Shown piece by piece: positions 35,577 to 45,209 of a stretch of 64,000 nt of DNA. The notes under the pieces are model-generated. The model worked only from the letters and a program-made list of their open reading frames with translations. It was not told the DNA's origin and made no database searches. The stretch is taken from the NCBI RefSeq assembly GCF_002995745.1, contig NZ_PVXQ01000001.1, positions 1 through 64,000 of the forward strand, in the 5' to 3' direction. Each line of letters opens with the position of its first letter. Positions within the stretch are counted from its first letter, which is position 1. A program made the translations under genes and the position numbers. The stretch comes from Clostridium vincentii. Its GTDB lineage: Bacteria; Bacillota; Clostridia; Clostridiales; Clostridiaceae.

Positions 35577-36746
35577 TTAAGACTCAGCAACTGTTTCCTT
35601 CACCGTAGATAGCAGTTTTTTCTCGTTCTCAAGAGCACTCTTTACTAAAGATTTCGTAGCATTTCTTAAGCTTGCCTCGTAATCATCTTGTGAAAGTTTT
35701 ACAGCCTTATAGTAAAGTCTCTTATAACGATATTCATCTACCTTCTTTTTTGAGGCTTCAATTAATGCATTAGTCCTCTTCGTTAATTCATCTGTAAGAT
35801 TCCATCCACCAAGTTCAAAATGGATAATTAACTTATCTTCACCCTTCTCAAACCAGTAATAGTAAACCAAATTTGTACCCCATGAACTATCTGCCGTATC
35901 TAATGCCGGAAGATACTCATCCATTGATGCTGTGAAGAACTGCCACTTATTCTCATCCTTAAAAATAATCTTTCCATTATCATTAAGTTCTCTAAGTGTC
36001 TCACAGATAATTTCATGCTCTATAGAGTTATCTATGTTAACATTTTCAAAAATTAACCGCAGGGCTATTCTATGCTTGTTGTAAATCTCATTACAAATTC
36101 TAACTAACTTTTCATCTTTTTCTTTCATAATGTTCTTCCTCACTATATCAATATAGTTGTGTATCACCAGCACAACCTCATCACGAAGGTTCATTCCTTT
36201 TATAGAGCTCTCCAAGGAATCGATTATTTCCCCATATGAGAATGCTATCCAATTATCCGGATCACTTGCTTCTCTGCCATAAGGAGTAAGAAATACATAC
36301 AAAATCTGATTGCAGTCTTTGTACTCTGTCTTACTTTTCTCTAAGTAATCATTTAGCTGATGAGATGATTCTCCCGACCATATCTTGTTCTCGATAATAA
36401 CTGCTGTCTTTTCTTCGCGAGAGGCGAGAACAATATCCATGTGATTGGATTCTCTATAAACCTGATAAGAATAGAAATCCTGCAGTAGCAAATCAAATGC
36501 ATTATATTTATTCTGGTCGCACTTACTAACAACCTTTGTAATAAAAGATTTAATAAAAGAATCTCCCAAACCATGATTCTCATTTGGATCAAAAATCCAT
36601 GCCAGAATATTACTATGACGAATTTCCATATTTGTAATTCTTAGCACATCAAACAGGTTAAAATCATCAGTCCAGTCATCTAATTGTTTTAGGCAATCAA
36701 TGTCTAACAAGAAATCCTTCAATGCCTGTTCTTCATTGTTTGTCAT
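35577..36746 (-). CDS. PD-(D/E)XK nuclease-superfamily protein
   Basis: 389 residues from the ATG at 36746, which follows TGGAGG and overlaps the upstream stop (ATGA). Residues 35-130 carry the family signature: ILAWIFDPNENHGLGDSFIKSF, then MDIVL with the catalytic Asp, then IIENKI with the E-x-K pair, then QLNDYLEKS. This is the PDDEXK_4-type domain found in bacterial defence and mobile genes. The C-terminal 200 residues are of unknown role. Last gene of a three-gene operon. Confidence 0.85.
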   Translation of the reverse strand: MTNNEEQALKDFLLDIDCLKQLDDWTDDFNLFDVLRITNMEIRHSNILAWIFDPNENHGLGDSFIKSFITKVVSKCDQNKYNAFDLLLQDFYSYQVYRESNHMDIVLASREEKTAVIIENKIWSGESSHQLNDYLEKSKTEYKDCNQILYVFLTPYGREASDPDNWIAFSYGEIIDSLESSIKGMNLRDEVVLVIHNYIDIVRKNIMKEKDEKLVRICNEIYNKHRIALRLIFENVNIDNSIEHEIICETLRELNDNGKIIFKDENKWQFFTASMDEYLPALDTADSSWGTNLVYYYWFEKGEDKLIIHFELGGWNLTDELTKRTNALIEASKKKVDEYRYKRLYYKAVKLSQDDYEASLRNATKSLVKSALENEKKLLSTVKETVAES

Positions 36747-36985
36747 TTTTGTTCCTCCAAATGTGTATCTTTTGCTTTCTGAAGGAATAGCGCTGCATCG
36801 CTTGGTCTTAGATCCCAATATTTAAATAGCAACTCTTTGATTTTATCTTCTTTTACCTTTGCTTCCAGTAAAGCTGCAGCAGCCTTAACTATGTATTCTT
36901 CCTTCGCGATAGCCACTTCTTTATCTATCATTTCCTGTCTTGCTACGCGATTATCAGACTGAAACTTTTCTAAAAAATTAGCCAT
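36743..36985 (-). CDS. Small helical protein upstream of the nuclease
   Basis: 80 residues from the ATG at 36985 (site AGGAGA). Helical and highly charged, with RQEMIDKEVAIAKEEYIVKAAAALLEAKVKEDKI. It ends ELLFKYWDLRPSDAALFLQKAK, which looks like a helix-turn-helix. Its stop overlaps the nuclease start by four bases, so translation is coupled. It could be an antitoxin, adaptor or regulator of the nuclease. Not recognised. Confidence 0.6.
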   Translation of the reverse strand: MANFLEKFQSDNRVARQEMIDKEVAIAKEEYIVKAAAALLEAKVKEDKIKELLFKYWDLRPSDAALFLQKAKDTHLEEQK

Positions 36986-37008
36986 GTTATCTTCTCCTAT
37001 ATTTTCGT

Positions 37009-37302
37009 TTATTTTTTCTTTCCGCACTTCTTCGGGAAGTAATCCTTCCCTAGCTGCCAAACATACTGGTCGATTTGCTTAATGTTATATTTATCCAGGC
37101 TATAGAATACACGGAAATCAATCAGTATGCCTTTGAATTTTACATAGTCCTTCAAATCACCATCTTGGAAATATGAAAAGCTGTCACAATTTCTAAAATT
37201 ACGAAGCACCTCATCAACGTAGCTATCATAAATCGGACTCATTTGTTCACATAGCTGTTGTATCATGTCCGAAGTTTTTATTACGATTCCTCCATACTTC
37301 AA
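37009..37302 (-). CDS. Small protein, first gene of the nuclease operon
   Basis: Up to 97 residues. The true start is unclear. The ATG at 37302 has no site, and GGAGG lies inside the frame about 20 bases before the next ATG (37266). It has an aromatic, helical sequence with YDSYVDEVLRNFRNCDSFSYF and a basic tail (KKCGKKK). No family recognised. It precedes the small helical gene by 23 bases. Confidence 0.5.
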   Translation of the reverse strand: MKYGGIVIKTSDMIQQLCEQMSPIYDSYVDEVLRNFRNCDSFSYFQDGDLKDYVKFKGILIDFRVFYSLDKYNIKQIDQYVWQLGKDYFPKKCGKKK

Positions 37303-37366
37303 TAGAAATATTATAAATCATTTAGTCTTTATTTACAATATAAACCATAAATGATTACAAACAACA

Positions 37367-37399
37367 GCACCCGCAACTCAAGCAAAAGAGTTGCGGGTG
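37367..37399. other. Perfect 11-bp hairpin past the serine recombinases
   Basis: ACCCGCAACTC/GAGTTGCGGGT with an 8-base loop and little T-run on either strand. It lies 10 bases past the end of the recombinase operon, and may be a terminator or part of the phage attachment region, which usually lies beside the integrase gene. Confidence 0.6.
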
Positions 37400-37408
37400 A
37401 TATTGATT

Positions 37409-38998
37409 CTATATATTCCAATCTAATTCCATGCCATCTTTAAATACAAAAGTTATCTCATTCTCCGAATGCACCATTATTTTTTCAATAGTAGCATTCC
37501 AAAGGTCTTCATCAAACTCTGTAACCAAACCTTCCCTTTTCTCTAGTTCTTTAATAAAAGCTTCAATACTTTCATGCTTAGCACTTGACTCTAGCCGCTT
37601 TTCATTTATTCCTTCAATTCCTTTTTTAATACTTTCATATCGTTCTACTAAAGCCTTGTACCGCTCTTCATATTCTGCTTGGTCTAAAGTGCTATGGGCA
37701 TTTTCCTCCACACACTTATGAATCATTTCAGTAACTATCTCCATTTCACTTTGGATCTTATCACTTTCTTTATCAATCTTTGAAGTATCGGTTAATTCTT
37801 GGATAATTGCCTCATACCCTTTTAAAATTTCATCTTTATTATTAAGAATGCTATTAAAAGCTCCTAAAAATGCCTCTTTTAATTTTTCCTCGTAAAGGTG
37901 TGGAGTGCTACACTTCTCTTCATTTTTAAATTTAGAATTGCATTGCCATATCACTTTGCGATATTTACTGGTGGAATGCCAAACCTTGCTCCCATAGAAG
38001 CTACCACACTTACCACAAACAATTTTACCTGAAAAGCAACTTCCACCAGTTTTGTAACCTTTGGCATCCTTACGTTTCTTAAACTCATGCTGAACTAGAT
38101 CAAATACCTCAGGAGTAATTATTGCAGGATGGCTCTTTTCAACGTAATACTGTGGTATTTCCCCCTCATTAATCTTCTTTTTCTTAGTAAGAAAATCCAC
38201 CGTAAAACTCTTTTGTAGCATAGCATCACCTTTATACTTTTCATTTTTAAGAATACTCAGTACTGTGCTGGGCTGCCAAACTTCCTTACCAGCTGGACTT
38301 GGAATTTTATTTATGGTTAAATGCTTTGCAATTCCTGATGGTGTCTTACCCTCAAGAAACTTTTTATAAATCAACCTAACAACCACCGCTTCCTTTTCAA
38401 TAATTTTAGGTAAGCTATCTTCACCTTTTTCATAACCTAGAAAATGCTTGTACGGAAGACTTACTTTACCATCTGCAAACCTCTTACGCTGGCCCCATGT
38501 AACATTTTCGCTTATTGACCTACTTTCCTCCTGTGCTAAGCTCGACATAATTGTTATTAATAATTCTCCCTTACTATCCATGGTATAGATATTTTCTTTT
38601 TCAAAATATACCTCAACACCTTTTGCTTTAAGCTGCCTAACATTTGTAAGGGTATCCACAGTGTTCCTTGCGAAACGGCTTACTGATTTGGTTAATATAA
38701 GGTCTATCTTTCCCAATAATGCATCTGCAATCATTCTTTTAAATCCATCACGTTTTTTTGTACTGGTCGCTGAAATTCCTTCATCGGTGTAGACTTCAAT
38801 AAATGTCCACCTATGATTTGCCTTAATCTGCCTTGTATAATAGTCCATCTGGGCATCAAAGCTTGAAATCTGTTCATCATTATCCGTAGAAACCCTTGCA
38901 TATGCAGCCACCCTTTTTATTGTAGCCGCTGTTGTAGTTACTGGTGCAAGTCTCCCTGTTGTTGGTTGTATTACTGTTATTGCTCTTGCTAGTGACAA
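37409..38998 (-). CDS. Large serine recombinase (integrase)
   Basis: 529 residues from a TTG start (38998) with GGGAGG eight bases upstream. The resolvase domain holds the catalytic Ser in YARVSTD near 35 and the downstream Arg set in KSVSRFARNTVD. The recombinase domain (200-330) and zinc ribbon (CGKCGSFYG, then CNSKF and CSTPH) follow, with a coiled coil near 400-480. It catalyses integration and excision. It starts two bases after the upstream recombinase stop, so both are made together. Confidence 0.93.
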   Translation of the reverse strand: MSLARAITVIQPTTGRLAPVTTTAATIKRVAAYARVSTDNDEQISSFDAQMDYYTRQIKANHRWTFIEVYTDEGISATSTKKRDGFKRMIADALLGKIDLILTKSVSRFARNTVDTLTNVRQLKAKGVEVYFEKENIYTMDSKGELLITIMSSLAQEESRSISENVTWGQRKRFADGKVSLPYKHFLGYEKGEDSLPKIIEKEAVVVRLIYKKFLEGKTPSGIAKHLTINKIPSPAGKEVWQPSTVLSILKNEKYKGDAMLQKSFTVDFLTKKKKINEGEIPQYYVEKSHPAIITPEVFDLVQHEFKKRKDAKGYKTGGSCFSGKIVCGKCGSFYGSKVWHSTSKYRKVIWQCNSKFKNEEKCSTPHLYEEKLKEAFLGAFNSILNNKDEILKGYEAIIQELTDTSKIDKESDKIQSEMEIVTEMIHKCVEENAHSTLDQAEYEERYKALVERYESIKKGIEGINEKRLESSAKHESIEAFIKELEKREGLVTEFDEDLWNATIEKIMVHSENEITFVFKDGMELDWNI

Positions 38999-39000
38999 AG

Positions 39001-40305
39001 TTAATTCCTCCCTTCTAACTTTTTAAGACTTTCTGCTCTTACATCCTGACGTACTTTCTCGCTCCAACTTTCAGTTCGTGATTTATAACTCCATTCTTTT
39101 TTAATAATAGAACCATCGTAGAAGACAAAAATTAAATGCTTTCCCTCTGGAACTTGTATTTCCTTTATCTTCTTTGCAAAATACTCTTCATCAAATTTTG
39201 AAATTCCTAAAACTTCAGTTGTTACCATGTATAAAGTCTCCTCTGGTATTTGCTTAGATGGACAACTATCCTTTCCATATTTTGAGTATGTGGAACAATC
39301 CCATGAAACCCTACCTTTCTTATTCTTATGCTTGTAGTTCTTTCCACATATACCACATACTATTTTGCTAGTAAAAGGATACTTTCTACTTTCTTTTACT
39401 CGCGAATATCGTTCTCTGTTTTTAGATAAAATTTCTTGTGCTTTTTGAAAGGTGTCTGAATCAACAATAGGTGGGTGGGTACCTTCTGCAAAGTATTGTG
39501 GAAGATTGCCTTTATTCCAAACTAAAGTTTTTGTCAAATGGTCTTTTACATACTTTTTTTGAAGTAAGGCATTGCCTGTATATTTTTCATTTTTTATAAT
39601 CTCAACGACTCTTTCTGAATTCCATTTTCCACCTCGTAGTTTCTTAACCCCCATTTCACTAAGCTTCTTAGCAATTTTGGTGCACCCCCTACCATCTATA
39701 TAATCTTTAAAGATCATACGGACAATTTCTGCATCTTCTTCCTCGATTTCAATTTTCCCCTTTTTTATTTTATACCCATAAATAAACCTCAGATTTACAA
39801 GCTCCCCATCTGCAAATCCTTTCCTAATACGCCATTTACAGTTCTCACTGACTGAACGACTTTCCTCTTGCGCAAAAGAAGCGAGGATAGTAAGCATTAA
39901 CTCACCATCCCCGCTCATACTGTATATATTCTCTTTTTCAAAATAAACATTAACATTTATGTCTTTCAGTTCTCTTATAGTTTCCAACATGGTAACTGTG
40001 TTTCTTGCTAGTCTAGAGATTGATTTTGTAATTATCATATCTATTTTACCATTTCTACAATCCTCTAAGAGTCTTTGAAATTCCGGTCTAATTTCTTTGG
40101 TTCCCGTTATAGCCTCATCTGAATAAACTCCCATATACTCCCAGCCTTTATGCTTTTGTATTAAATCACTATAATAGCTAACCTGTGCTGAAAGTGAATG
40201 AAGCATTGCCTCCTTTCCACTTGATACCCTTGCATAAGCAGCTACACGTTTTTTTGTAGGTACTTTTTGTACTGAAGGATTTATTTTTCTAATATTTCGT
40301 GACAT
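39001..40305 (-). CDS. Large serine recombinase, tandem partner
   Basis: 434 residues starting after AAAGGAGGTG. Catalytic Ser in YARVSSGK near 24, and KSISRLARNTVT carries the conserved Arg residues. The recombinase domain and zinc ribbon (CGICGKNYKHK) are present, but the long coiled coil of the partner is not. It is shorter than the downstream enzyme. Tandem pairs act together in some elements. Which of the two is the integrase here cannot be told from sequence. Confidence 0.92.
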   Translation of the reverse strand: MSRNIRKINPSVQKVPTKKRVAAYARVSSGKEAMLHSLSAQVSYYSDLIQKHKGWEYMGVYSDEAITGTKEIRPEFQRLLEDCRNGKIDMIITKSISRLARNTVTMLETIRELKDINVNVYFEKENIYSMSGDGELMLTILASFAQEESRSVSENCKWRIRKGFADGELVNLRFIYGYKIKKGKIEIEEEDAEIVRMIFKDYIDGRGCTKIAKKLSEMGVKKLRGGKWNSERVVEIIKNEKYTGNALLQKKYVKDHLTKTLVWNKGNLPQYFAEGTHPPIVDSDTFQKAQEILSKNRERYSRVKESRKYPFTSKIVCGICGKNYKHKNKKGRVSWDCSTYSKYGKDSCPSKQIPEETLYMVTTEVLGISKFDEEYFAKKIKEIQVPEGKHLIFVFYDGSIIKKEWSYKSRTESWSEKVRQDVRAESLKKLEGRN

Positions 40306-40369
40306 GGAATCACCTCCTTTCAGTTACCCATGTTAGCTCCGATTTTGATACATAGCAAGTAAATAAGCG

Positions 40370-40525
40370 TTATAAACCTCCAAAAACAGGCTTGTATCTT
40401 GTAATTAGCATTGTTTCAATTTTACTGTATTCCTTCTCGTTTATTAATTTTCTTAAAATCATAACCTTAGCGATAGCAATGGAAACTCTGTAATTCTTTT
40501 CACGTTGAAATTGATGCTGTGTCAT
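40370..40525 (-). CDS. Small SHOCT-like protein next to the recombinases
   Basis: 51 residues (MTQHQFQREKNYRVSIAIAK at the start, TMLITRYKPVFGGL at the end). The ATG at 40525 lies inside the end of the upstream gene, so the two overlap by 26 bases. Such short proteins with a C-terminal SHOCT-like helix are common just upstream of serine recombinases in Firmicute elements, where they may control excision. Confidence 0.75.
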   Translation of the reverse strand: MTQHQFQREKNYRVSIAIAKVMILRKLINEKEYSKIETMLITRYKPVFGGL

Positions 40526-40940
40526 TTAAATCCCCCTCTTTCTTAAAACGGTATTTTATATAACAGGCATGGCCGCAGAACTTGCGGTTATTGTTGCCAT
40601 AGCTTTCAAACTTATTTCCACATCCCGTACAACTTAAAATATAATAAGCTTTTTTTATATGCTCACTATCATTGGCTTTCCACCAGGATCTACGACACTC
40701 ATCAGAGCAGAATTTCTTTGGTTGACCTTTTGTTCCTTGATTTAAGTGTTTCCCACAATTCTTGCAGGAAATATATACGTCCTTCTCTGTATTAGGTTTA
40801 ATGCATTTAGCTCCTAAATTATTTCGCCTACAATGGGTCTTTACAGTATTTTCATTAATACCAAGTAACAATGATATCTGTGAATAACTTTTCCCCTCTA
40901 TCCTCATATTTTTTATTTTTTCTTTCTCATTCTCAGTCAT
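40500..40940 (-). CDS. HTH and zinc-ribbon phage regulator
   Basis: 146 residues. The N-terminal helix-turn-helix (SYSQISLLLGINENTVKTHCRRN) is followed by two Cys-rich segments: CKNCGKHL plus FCSDECRRSWW, then CTGCGNKFESYGNNNRKFCGHACY. It is a paralogue of the gene at 62871, which has the same order and spacing. Probable transcription regulator of the phage late or recombination genes. Confidence 0.8.
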   Translation of the reverse strand: MTENEKEKIKNMRIEGKSYSQISLLLGINENTVKTHCRRNNLGAKCIKPNTEKDVYISCKNCGKHLNQGTKGQPKKFCSDECRRSWWKANDSEHIKKAYYILSCTGCGNKFESYGNNNRKFCGHACYIKYRFKKEGDLNDTASIST

Positions 40941-41069
40941 TAGAATTCACCTCCTAAAAAAGTAAGTAAGCAAAATAGCCTCCTCCGTCATTCATCATGT
41001 CCAAAAATAAAATTAATTTCCCTTTTTGTTTATAAACATTAAATATGGAAAGGCTATTTAATTAATTTT

Positions 41070-41765
41070 CTACTTATTAAATATCATAATTGCGGCATCA
41101 AACCCTGCCGCCTTTAGCTTCTGAACTTGATTTTCAGCATTTCCTCTTACAGCATATGAACCTGCCATTACTCTATAAAGAGTTTGTCCACTTGCTGGTT
41201 GTGGTTGTGTTGGCGTTGGTGCTGAAGCTTCAGCATAATTAATTCCAACTTGTGATAATATAGCTTTTGCTAATGCCTTTATGATTTCATTTCTTTTTGC
41301 ATCAAACAAATTATTATCTCCACTGTTATCAATGAATCCTATCTCAATTAGAACTGCTGGTGCTTTGGTTTCTCTTAACACATGAAAGTTAGCTTGCTTA
41401 ACTCCTCTATTTACAAAACCTAAGCCTACAAGCGAAGCTTGTATCTTATCTGCTAAGCTTTTAGAATTTGCTCCTGTGTTTAGATAAGTGAAAGTTTCAA
41501 CCCCTCTAGCCTGTTCTGGTTTATAAGCATTTCTATGAAAGGATATAAAGTAGTCATAGGCATTTCTATTTTCAAAATTACTTCTATCGTTAAGGCTTAC
41601 TGTATTATCACTAGTTCTGGTTTCATCAACCTCAATTCCATGTCTTCTAACCTCCGAAGCTACTGCTCTCCCTAAACTTAATACCTCATTGGATTCCTTT
41701 CTACCATTATAGCAAGCACCCCCATCTTCTCCACCATGTCCATAATCAAAACATAATCTACCCAT
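41070..41765 (-). CDS. N-acetylmuramoyl-L-alanine amidase (endolysin)
   Basis: 231 residues from the ATG at 41765, nine bases after GGAGG. Residues 5-175 are amidase_3: zinc ligands in DYGHGGEDGGA, an Glu near 28, HRNAYKP and the catalytic Glu in VLIEIGFIDN. A short linker rich in Pro/Thr/Gln leads to a SPOR/CWB-type C-terminal repeat (YRVMAGSYAVRGNAENQVQKL). It cuts the peptide from the glycan at lysis, with the holin next to it. Confidence 0.92.
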   Translation of the reverse strand: MGRLCFDYGHGGEDGGACYNGRKESNEVLSLGRAVASEVRRHGIEVDETRTSDNTVSLNDRSNFENRNAYDYFISFHRNAYKPEQARGVETFTYLNTGANSKSLADKIQASLVGLGFVNRGVKQANFHVLRETKAPAVLIEIGFIDNSGDNNLFDAKRNEIIKALAKAILSQVGINYAEASAPTPTQPQPASGQTLYRVMAGSYAVRGNAENQVQKLKAAGFDAAIMIFNK

Positions 41766-42168
41766 TAATATCATCCTCCTTATTTAACTGTCCTAAAATA
41801 TCCTTTAATTTCTGTGGTATTGGTAATCCTACCTTAGCTGAGTTTTCTATAATACTTATCCCTTCATTAGAAATGTAGAAAAAAATAACAGCAGTACGAA
41901 TTGCACTACCGTTTTTAACGAGATAAACATCTATGATATTTCCTATGCCCACAAATGTAAAAATTAACACCTTTTTAAATATACCTCTAAACCCGATCTC
42001 ACTTGATAGCCTTTTTTCTAGTACTGCTACCATTAAGCCTGTTACATAATCAATGACAACAAAAGCAATCAATGCATACATAAAGCCATCAACCCCTCCT
42101 AATAACCAACCAACATAGCCACCCATTGTAGCAAATATTGTTTGGAGAATATTAATTGAATTTTGCAT
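41758..42168 (-). CDS. Phage holin, TcdE/UtxA type
   Basis: 136 residues with three or four TM helices. The segment GFMYALIAFVVIDYVTGLMVA then EIGFRGIFKKVLIF is typical of phage_holin_4. It makes membrane lesions that release the endolysin, and it overlaps the amidase start region by eight bases. Confidence 0.92.
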   Translation of the reverse strand: MQNSINILQTIFATMGGYVGWLLGGVDGFMYALIAFVVIDYVTGLMVAVLEKRLSSEIGFRGIFKKVLIFTFVGIGNIIDVYLVKNGSAIRTAVIFFYISNEGISIIENSAKVGLPIPQKLKDILGQLNKEDDING

Positions 42169-42188
42169 TTCTTTTTCCTCCTTAATTC

Positions 42189-43535
42189 TTATAAAACTTT
42201 TTCTATCTGAAAATCATATTGTATTTTCATAGTATTTGTAGCTGTTTTAGTAATAGGTTCAGGTAACAGATTTTGAGCACCTACATAACTTGCAAATTTA
42301 AGTTTATTTAAAACTATTTGCCCAGAAGTTGTAGATATGATAATGCCCTTACCTGTCCAAATATTATTATAAGGATCATCAGGATTCATACGGGCTTCTC
42401 CATTTTCTATATAATAATTTGATAGCTTCAGGTTATCATTTTCTAACTTATATACATAACCATCTGCCTTACAGAAATGTGGCAGATTATCAAGAAACTG
42501 AAAATACATATAATTATAAGTATTACTTGTAAAAGGTATATCCTTAACAAAGGTTACTGTACTTCCATTAACTGTATAAACTTTTATCTTATCAGCCCTA
42601 ACCAAATATAGGGTACTTCCAACCATTTGCACTACATTATATTGATCAGGAGCTGCCAAGCTAAGATAACTTGTTGCGCCAGTTGTTAAATTTACTATAG
42701 CGATGTTATTGGATGTTCCATATCCATTTATTAAAATTAAACTATCATCCCCTACACCAACTCCGCAGAATTGATTATAAATATAACTTGAAACCTTACT
42801 TGAAATAGCAAACTGACTAGTCACTTCAAAGTTATTATTTATTATAAAGCAATCAACCCCATAGCAAAGACCAGAAGTTAAATAATCATTACTTTTATAG
42901 GTTACTATAAGCTTCTTTCCACTTTTTGTTGTAAGGGTAATAGCAGCTCTAGTTGAGCTGTAACTAAAAGTAATTGCTTCACCACTTGGGCCTCGTGCAA
43001 TTTGAGTGCCTGCAATTATCTTATCAATGGAATATTTTTGAGCCCACCACACACTTTGAAAAGTTCCATTAGCTGCACTAGTCGGGAAGTCGAAAACAAA
43101 ATGCAAAAGCCCATTCCCGCTTATATCCAATTGAGTTTCTACAGTATTAATAGTTCCTTTTAATATATCTGAACCAGCGTAAGCTGTTGACTTATGTGCA
43201 TATCCCACTAATGCCCCTCTATGAGCCATTATCTCCGCATCTTCAGCTCCATCATAGCTTGTCAAAAGTAAATAAAGAAAAGGCGCACTGTAAACTGTTG
43301 ATGTTGTTGTTCCTTTTATCCGCTCATAATAATAATCCATGAAAGCATACTTATTCGATAAATTATTAATAATATTTTCAGACTTCACTTCATGTATTTT
43401 TTTCTTTGTTAAGTCATCAAAAATCTCAATTGTTGTAACTCCTTTAATTGGGGTTATGGGTTTCTTTTTGATAATTTCTAAGTGATCACCAGTTATTAGA
43501 TTATCACTATAGGCAAGACTTTCTCTAAAGTTCAT
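42189..43535 (-). CDS. Tail-tip or receptor-binding protein
   Basis: 448 residues, beta-rich with many Ser/Thr/Asn/Tyr, placed between the tail endopeptidase-type protein and the holin where receptor-binding proteins lie. No enzymatic motif seen. The role is inferred from position and composition. Confidence 0.65.
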   Translation of the reverse strand: MNFRESLAYSDNLITGDHLEIIKKKPITPIKGVTTIEIFDDLTKKKIHEVKSENIINNLSNKYAFMDYYYERIKGTTTSTVYSAPFLYLLLTSYDGAEDAEIMAHRGALVGYAHKSTAYAGSDILKGTINTVETQLDISGNGLLHFVFDFPTSAANGTFQSVWWAQKYSIDKIIAGTQIARGPSGEAITFSYSSTRAAITLTTKSGKKLIVTYKSNDYLTSGLCYGVDCFIINNNFEVTSQFAISSKVSSYIYNQFCGVGVGDDSLILINGYGTSNNIAIVNLTTGATSYLSLAAPDQYNVVQMVGSTLYLVRADKIKVYTVNGSTVTFVKDIPFTSNTYNYMYFQFLDNLPHFCKADGYVYKLENDNLKLSNYYIENGEARMNPDDPYNNIWTGKGIIISTTSGQIVLNKLKFASYVGAQNLLPEPITKTATNTMKIQYDFQIEKVL

Positions 43536-43584
43536 TTTATCTCCTCCCTAGGCTAAATTTATTTATATATTATGATGTATACTA

Positions 43585-45207
43585 TTAAGCTAAAGTTACT
43601 GAAACTGAGTGGGTTATTTTATCTTCTGGTATATTAAAATAGGAAACTGTCTGTGAAATTTGAAAATTTAATAATTCATCCATTATAAATGAAGCGACAG
43701 TGTTTATAGTTGATGTATTTTTAATATTAATGTAGGCTATTTTTTCAGCTAACTCAACATGTGGAGGTTCTGAACTTAACCCTCCTTGAAGATTTCTTCC
43801 ATCTATAAGGCATTGAAGATTATATAAAGGAATTGTAAAAGTCCCTGTATCAGTACTTAGAAAAACCCCTAAATAATGTGCACCAGAATTAACTTGAGGA
43901 ATAGCTAATGGAATTCCTATCACATTATCTCCTGCTTGAAGCTTTTGCTTTGGTGTGAAGGGAATTGTTTTATTATCCAATTGAATATTGATAGTTAAAG
44001 TGCATGCTACTGAAGCTGTTCCGTAAATTGCTAAATTTATAGATAGATTAGTACTGCTAACTGCAGTTACTCCTAAATATATTGGCTGTATGACAGTTGT
44101 AGTCACGCTCAATGCAGTTGTATTTGCGTAGTACATTATGCTGGAAGCAACCTTTGCTACCATATTCCCTAAATCATCTTTTACAGTTTGAAGCTTTTTA
44201 GATATATCATCAAATGCTGATTTTGGTTGTCCTAATTCAACTTTGCTATTATAACCTACTAAAATATCCTTCTTAACCTTTATAACTTCAACTACTACAT
44301 CGATATTAAATTTACTGTGCCGTACAATAACAAAGTCTCCAACCTTTACTTCCTGAAGCATTTTATAATTCTCATATTCTTTAGCTTTGCTTAATTCCAT
44401 AAAATCCACTTCAATATTTACATTAGTTAGACCTATTGCTTTTGCTGCCTCCGTTGCCATTATTCTTAAAGTTGGCTCATCATTTGCATCCTTAAATTCA
44501 ACCTTTTTAATTAGAGGAAAAGGAGGAAATGAACCACTATTCCAATTTGGGACATCGATATATTTTTCGGAAAGTATAATGCCATTTGCTCCTTTAGGAT
44601 ATAGCTTTGTTACTACATTTGTAGCATCATAGGTTATCTTAATTCCCCTAACATTTTTACCATACTTTATTAAAACTCCAGTACTCATACCCATTTGGTT
44701 TAATATCTTTATCTCAAAATTATCCCTATATAGTTCTCCAGCACCCCATTGCTCTATTATTTTAAACATAGTTTCTGCTGGATTAACTTCTATCATTTCC
44801 AAGGAGTTATTTGTAATTATGTCGCTATCAACCATATAAAATAGAAATAAATCACCCATCATTGCTTTTTGCATAGCAGTCTTAACACTACACTGTATCG
44901 CTTTTTCATTCTCTATAAAGTAAAAGGCTAAGTCATAAAAAATATGCTTAGCCCAAATCTTAATCCTATCATCGTTTCCTTGAATCTTTTCAACTTTATA
45001 TATTCTAAAAAGTTGACCATCAGCTTTAATAATATTAAATTCCTGAAGGTATTTAGCTTTCTTTGAATTTGCCAGATACTCTATCTCTAAGCTATAATCA
45101 CCATTTAGTTCATTATTAATTTCTGCCTTTATACATTCATTTAAAATAGCAATCCCATTATTATTAAAATTCCCCTTTAAAGTTTTTCTATCATATAAGC
45201 ATATCAA
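43585..45207 (-). CDS. Tail protein of the prophage endopeptidase (Tal) type
   Basis: About 540 residues. The N-terminus (LYDRKTLKGNFNNNGIAIL, then ELNGDYSLEIEY) matches the tail-associated gp37/Tal family. Start uncertain: a GTG at 45219 overlaps the upstream gene, while a TTG at 45207 follows GGTGG by seven bases and I prefer it. The C-terminal 200 residues are beta-rich. Hub or spike of the siphovirus baseplate. Confidence 0.82.
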   Translation of the reverse strand: MICLYDRKTLKGNFNNNGIAILNECIKAEINNELNGDYSLEIEYLANSKKAKYLQEFNIIKADGQLFRIYKVEKIQGNDDRIKIWAKHIFYDLAFYFIENEKAIQCSVKTAMQKAMMGDLFLFYMVDSDIITNNSLEMIEVNPAETMFKIIEQWGAGELYRDNFEIKILNQMGMSTGVLIKYGKNVRGIKITYDATNVVTKLYPKGANGIILSEKYIDVPNWNSGSFPPFPLIKKVEFKDANDEPTLRIMATEAAKAIGLTNVNIEVDFMELSKAKEYENYKMLQEVKVGDFVIVRHSKFNIDVVVEVIKVKKDILVGYNSKVELGQPKSAFDDISKKLQTVKDDLGNMVAKVASSIMYYANTTALSVTTTVIQPIYLGVTAVSSTNLSINLAIYGTASVACTLTINIQLDNKTIPFTPKQKLQAGDNVIGIPLAIPQVNSGAHYLGVFLSTDTGTFTIPLYNLQCLIDGRNLQGGLSSEPPHVELAEKIAYINIKNTSTINTVASFIMDELLNFQISQTVSYFNIPEDKITHSVSVTLA

Positions 45208-45209
45208 AG

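Noticed and set aside
37303-37408. TGTTYCC att scar next to the recombinase genes
   Set aside because: I looked for the motif here because attP often adjoins the integrase, but found only the 11-bp hairpin.
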